Shown: positions 49,474-56,976 of the stretch, piece by piece
How positions within the stretch are numbered: the stretch's first letter is position 1
How the letters are laid out: every line of letters starts with the position of its first letter
From: Paenibacillus sp. FSL R5-0766
Lineage (GTDB): Bacteria; Bacillota; Bacilli; Paenibacillales; Paenibacillaceae
NCBI RefSeq assembly: GCF_037971845.1
Contig: NZ_CP150227.1
Coordinates: forward strand, 3,038,001 to 3,102,000
Length of the DNA: 64,000 nucleotides
Reading direction: 5' to 3'
Made by a program: the position numbers and the translations under genes
Notes under the pieces: generated by a model
What the model was told of the DNA's origin: nothing
Databases searched by the model: none
What the model saw: only the letters and a program-made list of their open reading frames with translations

Positions 49474-51221
49474 CCAATATACGTATAGAAGCATCGGAAT
49501 CGAGCAAACGTGCACTGCTCGAAGATGTGAGCGTACAGTTGAACAGTGGGGAAATCACCTTGCTGTTGGGCTGTACGGGTTCAGGAAAAACGACTTTACT
49601 ACAGACGTTGGCTGGTCTGAGACCGCCCGATGCAGGAAGTATCACATTGGATGGCACACCTTTCTGGAAAGAAGGAAAAGTGCCGCAGTCGATTTTATTG
49701 CAAACGGGACTATTGTTTCAATTTCCGGAACAACAACTGTTTGGCCGAAGTATTCAGCGTGAATTCACATATTCTCTGCATCCCTATCGACTTTCAGAGA
49801 AACAGCAACAAGAGCAGATCACAAAAGCACTGAACCAATGGGACCCGCCAGTATCCTCGGAGTTGGACCGGCGTTTTCATCTGGACAGGTCGCCATTTGC
49901 TCTAAGTGGGGGAGAGAAGCGCAGGCTTGGACTTGCTCTCGGAAGTGTGACCAACCCACACTGGCTTCTGCTGGATGAGCCGAGCGCCGGGTTGGAAGCG
50001 CAAAGTGTCGGGCTTTTGCTGGATGTACTGGAGCAACATCGTCTGGCAGGTGGTGGGGGTGTGGTAGCAACCCATGATCTGGATACATTTTTGCCTTGTG
50101 CGGATCGAGTATTGTTGTTGCAGGAAGGCCGCCTAATCGCTGATCTTACGCCGAGAGAACTTCACAAAAGACCTGAACTGCTGGAGCAAACAGGGATTGG
50201 ACTGCCACCATCGATGAGACTGGCACAGCAATTCAGAGCAGCGGGTCTTGAGCTGCCTTTGACCGCGATGACGCCAGAGGAGATGGCTGAATGCATTGTT
50301 CAGTCTACGTTAGTTGAAATACAGATACAGAACGGATCGAAAGAAGCATTAGGGACGGTAACGATGGAAGTCAAGAGTGATGCAATGAAGTATGAAAAAG
50401 AAGCACTGATGCTATCGTCCATTAAAACGGAGGATGATCCAAAGCTTCTTCCGAACACCTTGACTCATTCGGGGGGATTATATGGCGTCATGGACCCGCG
50501 TCTGAAATGGATTTTGTATATTTTGCTGGTCACCGCAGCTATGCTTCAACAGCGCTGGCTGGGATTGACGTTAACACTGGTGCCGGTAGTAGCAGCACTT
50601 GCCGTGCTCCCGCGTCAGACTTTGGCTGGATGTATGAAGTTAATGAAGCCATTATTATTCTTTTTCATCATATCGACGGCGTTATCTGGAACAACCCTTT
50701 CAACAGAGGGAGGAGGTCTGCACTTTGGTTTTTCCCTGATGCAGGCGGAGGGCACTTTGCTGAATGTGTATCGTTTGTTTATCGTCACATTGGCAAGCCT
50801 TTGGTTTTCGTTGACGACACCTTATGGGCGAATGGTAGAGGGGCTTAATTGGGTACTCGGTATCGGTAAAAAGATCAGGTTGCCCGTAGCTTCGTTTGCT
50901 CTTGCTGTATCGTTAATCTTTCGGTTTATCCCGATGATCTGGAGTGAGTGGCAGCGATTCTCACTGATCGTACGGGCACGTGGAAAGGCAGCTTTGAGAC
51001 CCAATACCGTTCGAATTCGTGACCTGGGTCCGATGGTGATTCCCTTGTTAATGGCACTGTTCCAACGTGCAGAGGATATGACCATTGCGATGGAAATGCG
51101 TAAAGTTAGAGAGCACTCTACGCTCGGAGGACGTTCATCGTTATTGGTATGGTCCAAACGTGATACCTGGTTTAGCATGGCTGGCCTCATTGTTTTTGTA
51201 CTATTAATATGGATTCGCTAA
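49458..51221 (+). CDS. Fused ECF ATPase-EcfT protein
   Basis: A 587-residue single chain. Residues 1-250 are a second EcfA ATPase (GCTGSGKTTLL, LSGGEKRRLGL, WLLLDEPSAGLE). After an acidic, charged linker (about 275-340), residues 345-587 are an EcfT membrane subunit with about six helices. The two coupling motifs are VRARGKAA and AMEMRKVR; the usual second ARG is reduced to MRK. It starts with TTG behind AAGGAGG, overlapping the previous gene. EcfA2 and EcfT are normally separate proteins, so the fusion is unusual; no stop or frameshift interrupts it. Confidence 0.87.
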   Translation: MEIELTNIRIEASESSKRALLEDVSVQLNSGEITLLLGCTGSGKTTLLQTLAGLRPPDAGSITLDGTPFWKEGKVPQSILLQTGLLFQFPEQQLFGRSIQREFTYSLHPYRLSEKQQQEQITKALNQWDPPVSSELDRRFHLDRSPFALSGGEKRRLGLALGSVTNPHWLLLDEPSAGLEAQSVGLLLDVLEQHRLAGGGGVVATHDLDTFLPCADRVLLLQEGRLIADLTPRELHKRPELLEQTGIGLPPSMRLAQQFRAAGLELPLTAMTPEEMAECIVQSTLVEIQIQNGSKEALGTVTMEVKSDAMKYEKEALMLSSIKTEDDPKLLPNTLTHSGGLYGVMDPRLKWILYILLVTAAMLQQRWLGLTLTLVPVVAALAVLPRQTLAGCMKLMKPLLFFFIISTALSGTTLSTEGGGLHFGFSLMQAEGTLLNVYRLFIVTLASLWFSLTTPYGRMVEGLNWVLGIGKKIRLPVASFALAVSLIFRFIPMIWSEWQRFSLIVRARGKAALRPNTVRIRDLGPMVIPLLMALFQRAEDMTIAMEMRKVREHSTLGGRSSLLVWSKRDTWFSMAGLIVFVLLIWIR

Positions 51222-51380
51222 TTGTGATGGCGATGATTAACGTGATTAATCCGGTGATGAATAAGACGATGGATTAGAACAATAAACGCAGTGTTTTCCA
51301 AAGATCATGCATAAATGCGTTTGTCCTCGCTCACAATAAGTGGACGTTGGTCATCTGAAGTGGATCAGGAGGGATAAACG

Positions 51381-51680
51381 ATGAAAGATAAGTTTTTACG
51401 TGAAGAACGGCAAGAATATACCGATGTGTCTACGGTGGAGTCGCAGCGAAACGATATCACACTCGAGGAATTCCCGGAGGGTCCTTACGGTTCATCTTTA
51501 ATATCGGAGTCTCTCGGGAAAAGTTCTCCGTGGCGGGTGGATCAGAGGTCTGCACATCGTTTTGATTATGAAAATCATGAGCTTCACGAGGGAGAAGTAC
51601 GGGATTATCCGGGTCAGGATGTTTTTGACGAAACGATTCCGGATAACGTGTCCAAGCCTCAATATACGGAAGAATCGTAG
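51381..51680 (+). CDS. Small hydrophilic hypothetical protein
   Basis: A 99-residue, strongly charged protein rich in Glu, Asp and Ser, with no Cys, signal peptide or membrane helix; it is probably largely disordered. It has a good ribosome binding site (AGGAGGG) and a terminator after it, so it is likely real. I recognise no family. The 159-bp gap before it holds no clear promoter. Confidence 0.6.
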   Translation: MKDKFLREERQEYTDVSTVESQRNDITLEEFPEGPYGSSLISESLGKSSPWRVDQRSAHRFDYENHELHEGEVRDYPGQDVFDETIPDNVSKPQYTEES

Positions 51681-51705
51681 TTAGATTTTGATATGAAGTA
51701 GAGCG

Positions 51706-51745
51706 TAGCCTCCAACAGGTTTTGTCCTGTTCGGGGGTTATTTTC
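51706..51745 (+). terminator. Terminator after small hypothetical gene
   Basis: GCCTCC-AACAGG pairs with CCTGTT-GGGGGT around TTTTGT; the tail is TTATTTTCG. Confidence 0.65.
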
Positions 51746-51846
51746 GTTGTGTTTAATGAAAACAAATCTCCTCCAATTCCACATTATGGGTTATCATATT
51801 TGTAGCTCTAAGTAAAAATTTGGTGGTATATGCGGGGGGACTTGGA

Positions 51847-52422
51847 ATGAGAGAGATCGATTATAGTCAATATTTCTGGCAGGATGACAAGGTTAGATTG
51901 CGTGCTTTGCGTGAGGAAGATTGGGAAGATCATTATTATAACCGCTTTGATACACCTGCCCGTCGGTTATTGGAGTGTGCAGTAGAGTTGCCGCCAACTC
52001 ATGTTGAGGCTAAGAATTTCACGGAAAACTTCTCTGATTTTTCTTTAGGCAAAGGACGGATCATGTTTACAATTGTAAACATGGATGGTGAAAATGTCGG
52101 AGGTGTGAATCTGAACAGCATTGATGAGAGAAACGGTACCTTTAGCATTGGCATTCAAATTGACAGGAATCATCGAGGAAAAGGATACGGAACCAGAGCC
52201 GTTCGAATCTTGCTGAACTATGCCTTCTTCGAGCGCAGGCTCAATAAATTTAATGATTATGTACTCGAGGGAAATGAACCTTCCGCAGCCATGATGAGAA
52301 AACTCGGATGTGTTCAGGAAGGTGTGCGTCGCCAAGTGATCTATACGGATGGAAAATACCAGGATCTGATCCTCTTTGGATTAACCAAAGACGAGTTTAT
52401 GGAAAAAGAGGGCCTTGTATGA
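51847..52422 (+). CDS. GNAT acetyltransferase (RimJ/RimL-like)
   Basis: A 191-residue acetyltransferase. VRLRALREEDWEDHYYNRF opens the fold, and IQIDRNHRGKGYGTRAVRILLNYAFFE carries the R/Q-x-x-G-x-G/A acetyl-CoA motif. LNKFNDYVLEGNEPSAAMMRKLGCVQEG is typical of the RimJ/RimL-type subfamily, which acetylates protein N-termini, amines or small molecules. The start at 51847 was chosen for the GGGGGGA upstream; an earlier in-frame GTG at 51820 lacks one. The substrate is unknown. Confidence 0.85.
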   Translation: MREIDYSQYFWQDDKVRLRALREEDWEDHYYNRFDTPARRLLECAVELPPTHVEAKNFTENFSDFSLGKGRIMFTIVNMDGENVGGVNLNSIDERNGTFSIGIQIDRNHRGKGYGTRAVRILLNYAFFERRLNKFNDYVLEGNEPSAAMMRKLGCVQEGVRRQVIYTDGKYQDLILFGLTKDEFMEKEGLV

Positions 52423-52543
52423 TTCTAGTATAAATAAGATCGCCAGAGAGCTCGAAATCTGCCAATTTTAGTTGGATGAATGATAATGTACATTAAGCGG
52501 AAGGCGATAGTATTCTAATGATATCAAAATCTGAGGTGATCGT

Positions 52544-54001
52544 GTGGATAGAGCAATACCCGATCCGACATGGAAAAGGTTAGGTTTTGCTGAACAACCT
52601 GATTTTCATACTTCTGGTCTGGGTGTGGGGATTGTAATTATCGATTCAATTAAACCACATCATCTCTTAAATCACTTAAATACACGAATCAAATGTGTTG
52701 CCGTACATGAAAATATGACTGTCACCATGCGAGACATCTCATCTATGAACAGCGAGGGAGATAATCGGAAAGGTGAACATGGCCTTATGAGTGTACTGGC
52801 TTTAGCCCATGAACCTATTCTGTTAAAGGAACAAATTCACGTCGGGATTGCACCAGCAGCAACATTTATAGTTTTAGATCATGGCGCATTTACAACTGGA
52901 GAAGGAGAACGTCTGAAAAAAGGAATGGAATGGATTCTTGAACATGGGGTCGAATGGAATATAAAAATTATTTTAAGTACTGGTTGGCAGGCATTAGATA
53001 ATGAAGTTTATCTTAAAAATACGAGTGAAAACTCAACGGTTAAAGCATTGGCGACAGCTGTGCAACAGGGCATTTTGGTTATTTGTTCGAATGGAAATAC
53101 ACGTTTAAATAACATCATGCCTCCAATACAATATCTAGCAGTAGGAGGCTACGTTGATCGTGGAAAGGACGATCGTTCATTACACGTTCCTTTCCCTGAT
53201 GAACCTTATGGTAGAAATGGAGATGGCCACTTTAGGCCAGATATATTAGCGCCCAGACTACACCTTACAATCCCCTCTTATGAAACTGAAGATTCTGGTC
53301 AGCGCGTATCTTTTTATGGGGGCACCTCTGGAGCAGCTGCGCTTGTGGCTGGTGTTGCGGCCCATCTGTTCTCCCAATTTCCGAGTTTAAGTTCCGAGAT
53401 GCTGAGAAACTTATTAGTCGAGTATGGAGAACCGCTTGAGGGTGATGATAACCTTGCTCCTCGAATTAACGTTGAGAATACAATTCGTTGTATGAACAGG
53501 GCAGATAAGCCAAGGTACATATCAAAAACTCTACCCATGATAAGTATAAAAAATCAAAATCCATACAGCGCAATTCATTCAATGGATGATATCGAAAGAG
53601 CGCTCTCTTTAACTGTTTTAGTTGAGAGGGGCGAATTATCACGTGAAGAGTTATGGAACTTCACGAAGGATTTATCCGCTATTGTTCGTAAAATTGCAGT
53701 ATCGACCCTCGGAGAACCGATGAACGAACAAGAGCGAAAGTTGTATTGGGTGTCATTACTGCATGAAACAGAAGGAGGAGTGCGTGGATGGTATATGCAT
53801 GGATTATTGCAGAATGCTCCAAAGGAAGAAATACACCATTGGATAAATTGGTCAACAGATATTAACTGGTCGGTCCGATGGTGTGTTAGCGAATATTTGG
53901 CTCAATATCCAGAGTGTTTTCCCCAACTTGAAAAAACCCAAGATCCTGACGCTATACATATCAAGGCATTGCCTTTAAGGCAATGGTACACGGCTCTATA
54001 A
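52544..54001 (+). CDS. Cytosolic subtilisin-like (S8) protease with helical-repeat C-terminus
   Basis: A 485-residue protein with no signal peptide, propeptide or membrane segment. The S8 triad is visible: Asp34 in VGIVIIDSIK, His79 in KGEHGLMSV, and Ser262 in GGTSGAAALVAG. The oxyanion Asn is in VICSNGNTRL. The spacing is compact compared with secreted subtilisins. From about residue 340 the protein is helical, with three weak HEAT-like units (IVRKIAVSTLG, GVRGWYMHGLLQ, SVRWCVSEYLAQ). It starts with GTG behind GAGGTGA. Its neighbours are two GNAT genes and no obvious substrate gene. An intracellular regulatory or defence protease is a guess. Confidence 0.8.
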   Translation: MDRAIPDPTWKRLGFAEQPDFHTSGLGVGIVIIDSIKPHHLLNHLNTRIKCVAVHENMTVTMRDISSMNSEGDNRKGEHGLMSVLALAHEPILLKEQIHVGIAPAATFIVLDHGAFTTGEGERLKKGMEWILEHGVEWNIKIILSTGWQALDNEVYLKNTSENSTVKALATAVQQGILVICSNGNTRLNNIMPPIQYLAVGGYVDRGKDDRSLHVPFPDEPYGRNGDGHFRPDILAPRLHLTIPSYETEDSGQRVSFYGGTSGAAALVAGVAAHLFSQFPSLSSEMLRNLLVEYGEPLEGDDNLAPRINVENTIRCMNRADKPRYISKTLPMISIKNQNPYSAIHSMDDIERALSLTVLVERGELSREELWNFTKDLSAIVRKIAVSTLGEPMNEQERKLYWVSLLHETEGGVRGWYMHGLLQNAPKEEIHHWINWSTDINWSVRWCVSEYLAQYPECFPQLEKTQDPDAIHIKALPLRQWYTAL

Positions 54002-54035
54002 TGATGTAACGTAAATCAGTATGTGGAGGCAACTT

Positions 54036-54617
54036 ATGAAACAAACCAATTCTAGTGATGAGTTAATAATCGATTGCAAGGATATTTATTTGCGTGAGTA
54101 TCGAATTGAAGATTTGGAGAAACTGCAAGAAATTACGTGGCAACCTGAGGTGTATGAATTCCTACCGGGATGGAACGCTACGATTGAAGATAGGAGCCTG
54201 TGGCTCACCGAATATGAAATTCCTGAGAATCAGCGTTTTAAACAAGCTGTGGTGGCGGGAGGAGATATCGGAGAGTTATACTTACGTATGGCTATCGTAC
54301 TCAAAGAAAATGACGAGTTCATAGGATGGTGTTGCTCAGGGATCAAGGACGAACTGCCAGCGCCCAATCGGGAGATTATGTATGGTATTTCCAAGCATTT
54401 CAGAAATCGTGGTTACACAACGCAGGCGCTCAAAGGAATGACAGATTATTTATTTGAACATACAAACGTAGAAGTGTTAAATGCCATCGCTTTGACTACC
54501 AATCATGCATCCAATAAGGTGATACAGAAATGTAATTTTGAACGGTTAAATTTGATCGAGATCGAGGATGAAAAGTATAACCATTACCACCTGCGTAAGC
54601 AACAAGGCCAATTTTAA
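54036..54617 (+). CDS. GNAT acetyltransferase
   Basis: A 193-residue acetyltransferase. IYLREYRIEDLEKLQEI opens the fold, YGISKHFRNRGYTTQALKGMTDYLF holds the acetyl-CoA loop, and NHASNKVIQKCNFERL is the conserved C-terminal helix. The loop reads RNRGYTTQA, so the second glycine of the usual R-G-x-G/A is replaced. The start at 54036 follows GGAGG; an in-frame ATG at 54021 overlaps that site. It starts 34 bases after the protease stop and may be co-transcribed with it. Confidence 0.82.
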   Translation: MKQTNSSDELIIDCKDIYLREYRIEDLEKLQEITWQPEVYEFLPGWNATIEDRSLWLTEYEIPENQRFKQAVVAGGDIGELYLRMAIVLKENDEFIGWCCSGIKDELPAPNREIMYGISKHFRNRGYTTQALKGMTDYLFEHTNVEVLNAIALTTNHASNKVIQKCNFERLNLIEIEDEKYNHYHLRKQQGQF

Positions 54618-54662
54618 TAGAACGTAGTCCCATAGTGAAGGGCTATAAAATGAAAGTTTCGG

Positions 54663-54701
54663 ATCAGGTTAGACAGTTAATGCTGGCTGCCTGATTTTTT
54701 T
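54663..54701 (+). terminator. Terminator after GNAT gene
   Basis: ATCAGG pairs with CCTGAT, with an inner AGACAG/CTGGCT; seven T follow. Confidence 0.82.
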
Positions 54702-54795
54702 GTATTTATTTTAAGAAGCTACTGAGGAAACCTTGTTAGGATACGTGTTCTCTTACATAAAACGCAAAAAATTGGCCTATTGGACAAGGCTTATG

Positions 54796-55155
54796 TTAAT
54801 AATTTTCTCCGCGATAATAGCGCTCCAGTTTGTTGTCCAAATGAACAAGCTGCGCTTTTTTCTCCTCGATATCATTCAGCAACTTTTGCTTTTGATCCTC
54901 AATCAGCTTGGTTCTTTCCTTCAGCGTGGAAGTTCCTTCATTGACCTGATCATAATACTTTTTGATGTCTTCCACACTCATCCCGGTTTCGCGAAGGCAT
55001 TTGATAAAAACCAGCCAGTTCAGATCATCCTCCAAATAAAGACGGTTATTCTGCTCATTTCGTGCAGCAGGTTTCAGCAATCCCTTTCTCTCATAAAAGC
55101 GGATGGCTCCAATGGAGATTTTAACTTTTTTCGCTACTTCTCCAATCGTTAACAT
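54796..55155 (-). CDS. MerR-family regulator
   Basis: A 119-residue regulator. The N-terminal winged helix LTIGEVAKKVKISIGAIRFYERKGLLKP is the MerR signature, followed by a coiled-coil dimerisation helix (about 80-115). There is no cysteine cluster, so a metal is an unlikely effector. It diverges from an SDR gene, and the shared region has a perfect dyad between an elongated -35/-10 pair, which is the classic MerR-controlled promoter. It therefore most likely activates the SDR gene. Confidence 0.88.
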   Translation of the reverse strand: MLTIGEVAKKVKISIGAIRFYERKGLLKPAARNEQNNRLYLEDDLNWLVFIKCLRETGMSVEDIKKYYDQVNEGTSTLKERTKLIEDQKQKLLNDIEEKKAQLVHLDNKLERYYRGENY

Positions 55156-55182
55156 GTTAATCCCTCTTTTTATAAAAATAAT

Positions 55183-55213
55183 TTGACCTACACTAAGTGT
55201 AGCATAGTAACTT
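55183..55213 (+). promoter_or_regulatory. MerR-type promoter of the SDR gene
   Basis: TTGACC (55183-55188) and TAACTT (55208-55213) are 19 bases apart, the long spacing of MerR-activated promoters. The dyad CTACACT-A-AGTGTAG (55188-55202) lies between them. Confidence 0.72.
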
Positions 55214-55257
55214 ATACATTGTTAAATATAAATCAAATTATGGAAAGAAGGATTCGC

Positions 55258-55968
55258 ATGAAAAAGACTGTTTTTGTAACCGGAGCAAATAAAGGAATTG
55301 GATATGAAATCGTCAAGCAGTTAGGTGAAGCAGGTTGGAAAGTTATCCTTGGTGCTCGTAGTGTTGAACGGGGGGAAGCAGCTATTTCCGAGTTAACTTC
55401 CAAGGGGTTAGATGTAGAGTTTGTACAGATCGACATGTGCGACTTGAAGAGCATTGAGCAGGCAGCCGATACGATTCAGAAGACTTATCCCGCAATAAAC
55501 CTTCTGATCAATAACGCGGGTATGCCGGGTGCTTTCTCTCATTCCTTCACGGATACAAAAGAGGAAGATCTGCGGAACGCCTTTGAAGTGAACTTTTTCG
55601 GCACCTTCCGTTTGAATCAGCGATTGTTCCCGTTAATCAAAGATAATGAAGGCACAATCATTAATGTATCAACCGACATGGCTTCTCTAGACCATATGCA
55701 AAATGAGGAATCTACTTTAAATGCCTTCGACTATAATTCATCCAAAACGGCCAACAGCGCCATGACACTTTCGATGGCTTATGAAGTCAAAAACAGCAGG
55801 GCTCAAGTCTTTGCGGTAACGCCCGGATTCACATCAACAGATCTTAATGGCAATGCCGAAGGCGGTAAATCAAAAGAAGCAGGTGCTGCGATTATCGTGC
55901 GCTATGCGACGGATGGTAAACGCCATAATGGGGAGTTCCTAGATGAGAATGGCGTGTACCCTTGGTAA
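55258..55968 (+). CDS. Classical short-chain dehydrogenase (carbonyl reductase-like)
   Basis: A 236-residue oxidoreductase. TGANKGIGYEIVKQL is the cofactor-binding glycine motif, LINNAG follows, and YNSSKTANSAMTLSMAYE gives Tyr-x-x-x-Lys. GARSVERGEA after the second strand suggests NADP(H) preference. The start at 55258 follows GAAAGAAGG; the longer frame from 55183 would begin in the promoter. Control by the divergent MerR regulator is likely. Substrate unknown; related enzymes reduce reactive carbonyls. Confidence 0.87.
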   Translation: MKKTVFVTGANKGIGYEIVKQLGEAGWKVILGARSVERGEAAISELTSKGLDVEFVQIDMCDLKSIEQAADTIQKTYPAINLLINNAGMPGAFSHSFTDTKEEDLRNAFEVNFFGTFRLNQRLFPLIKDNEGTIINVSTDMASLDHMQNEESTLNAFDYNSSKTANSAMTLSMAYEVKNSRAQVFAVTPGFTSTDLNGNAEGGKSKEAGAAIIVRYATDGKRHNGEFLDENGVYPW

Positions 55969-55989
55969 TCCAACGTTCGTACTGGATGA

Positions 55990-56118
55990 TCTTGTCCCCC
56001 GGATGATAGCGGAAAGTTAGATGAAGTATTGGCGTGGTTCCGTTACTTAGATATCAAGGAATATGAGAATACAACGTCGAATAAAAAAATGATAGTTTAT
56101 CTTGTTTGTATGCTGTAA
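55990..56118 (+). pseudogene. Possible decayed gene remnant
   Basis: A 42-residue open stretch without a start codon in good context reads like real protein (PDDSGKLDEVLAWFRYLD then MIVYLVCML) before a stop at 56116. It begins right after an in-frame stop and has no ribosome binding site. It could be the 3' end of a lost gene between the SDR and GNAT genes. The rest of the 55969-56226 gap shows nothing recognisable. Confidence 0.3.
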
Positions 56119-56226
56119 ATGAAACAAACACCAAACGTAGACGAACATCTTTCTTGTACTAAGTTAACAGAGCATGTACTATAAATTATATTTCTAACAA
56201 GCGTATCAATCGGAGGTATATATTTA

Positions 56227-56697
56227 ATGGAGGTTTCACTATATAAAGCCGATTTAAAAGATGCAGTGACTATTCATGAAATGAAAGTCAAAGCATTTAT
56301 GTCCTTGTTGGAAAAATATCAGGATTTTGCAACAAGCCCTGCCAATGAGACCGTAGAAAGCATTATTACTCAAATCAATCAATCTTTCACAGATTATTTC
56401 ATAATTCATCATCTTGAGGTTGCTGTTGGTGGGATTAGAGTCGTGGAAAAAGATTATCAAATCTATAGTATTAGCCCAATTTTTATACTGCCAGAACATC
56501 AAGGAAAAGGAATTGCACAAAAAGTCTTTACAATGGTTGAGCAGATATATGATGATGCAAAGTCATGGAAATTGGGTACCATCTTACAAGAGAAAGGGAA
56601 CTGTTATTTGTATGAAAAGATAGGCTACAAAAAAACGGGTGTAACAAAAGCAATTAACGACAAAATGACAATGGTATTTTATGAAAAGCATATATAA
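56227..56697 (+). CDS. GNAT acetyltransferase
   Basis: A 156-residue acetyltransferase. ISPIFILPEHQGKGIAQKVFTMVEQIY contains the Q-x-x-G-x-G/A acetyl-CoA loop (QGKGIA), and LYEKIGYKKTG is the usual C-terminal strand-helix. It begins behind CGGAGG and is AT-richer than neighbouring genes, which may indicate recent transfer. Substrate unknown. No terminator on the plus strand is obvious. Confidence 0.82.
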   Translation: MEVSLYKADLKDAVTIHEMKVKAFMSLLEKYQDFATSPANETVESIITQINQSFTDYFIIHHLEVAVGGIRVVEKDYQIYSISPIFILPEHQGKGIAQKVFTMVEQIYDDAKSWKLGTILQEKGNCYLYEKIGYKKTGVTKAINDKMTMVFYEKHI

Positions 56698-56786
56698 GCT
56701 TCAAACCCTTGAATAAGACGCCTCAGATTTGTTAGCCTGAAAGTCCGAAAGCCTCAACCAAATGGGCTACCACTCTACCATTGGAT

Positions 56787-56839
56787 ACAAAAACGAATCC
56801 CCCTTTCATTTCTTAACCGAAATGAGAGGGGGGATTCGT
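56787..56839 (-). terminator. Terminator of the two-component operon (minus strand)
   Basis: ACGAATCCCCC pairs with GGGGGATTCGT, with an inner CATTTC/GAAATG. On the minus strand TTTTTG follows. It lies 138 bases past the kinase stop. Confidence 0.8.
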
Positions 56840-56921
56840 CATGCAATGAAAAGCCGGAATTAAAATGGAAGATGAGCATCGTTTGGAGAGCCTGCCTAGA
56901 GCTTGCGTAATGATCAAGTAG

Positions 56922-56965
56922 ATCTTACGTAGAGCTGCTTATAGCCAACTTATCTTACGTAGAGC
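56922..56965. repeat. 14-bp direct repeat in the 3' region of the kinase gene
   Basis: ATCTTACGTAGAGC occurs at 56922-56935 and 56952-56965, exactly 30 bp apart. A weaker relative (AGCTTGCGTAATGA) precedes them. They lie between the kinase stop and its terminator; function unknown. Confidence 0.55.
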
Positions 56966-56976
56966 CGACGCTTAAC

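Noticed and set aside
56700..56790. tRNA-like stretch on the minus strand (GGTAGAGTGGTAGCCC resembles a D-arm)
   Set aside because: No matching acceptor stem, anticodon arm or GGTTCGAATCC-type T-arm could be placed, so a tRNA gene is not supported. A decayed tRNA cannot be excluded.
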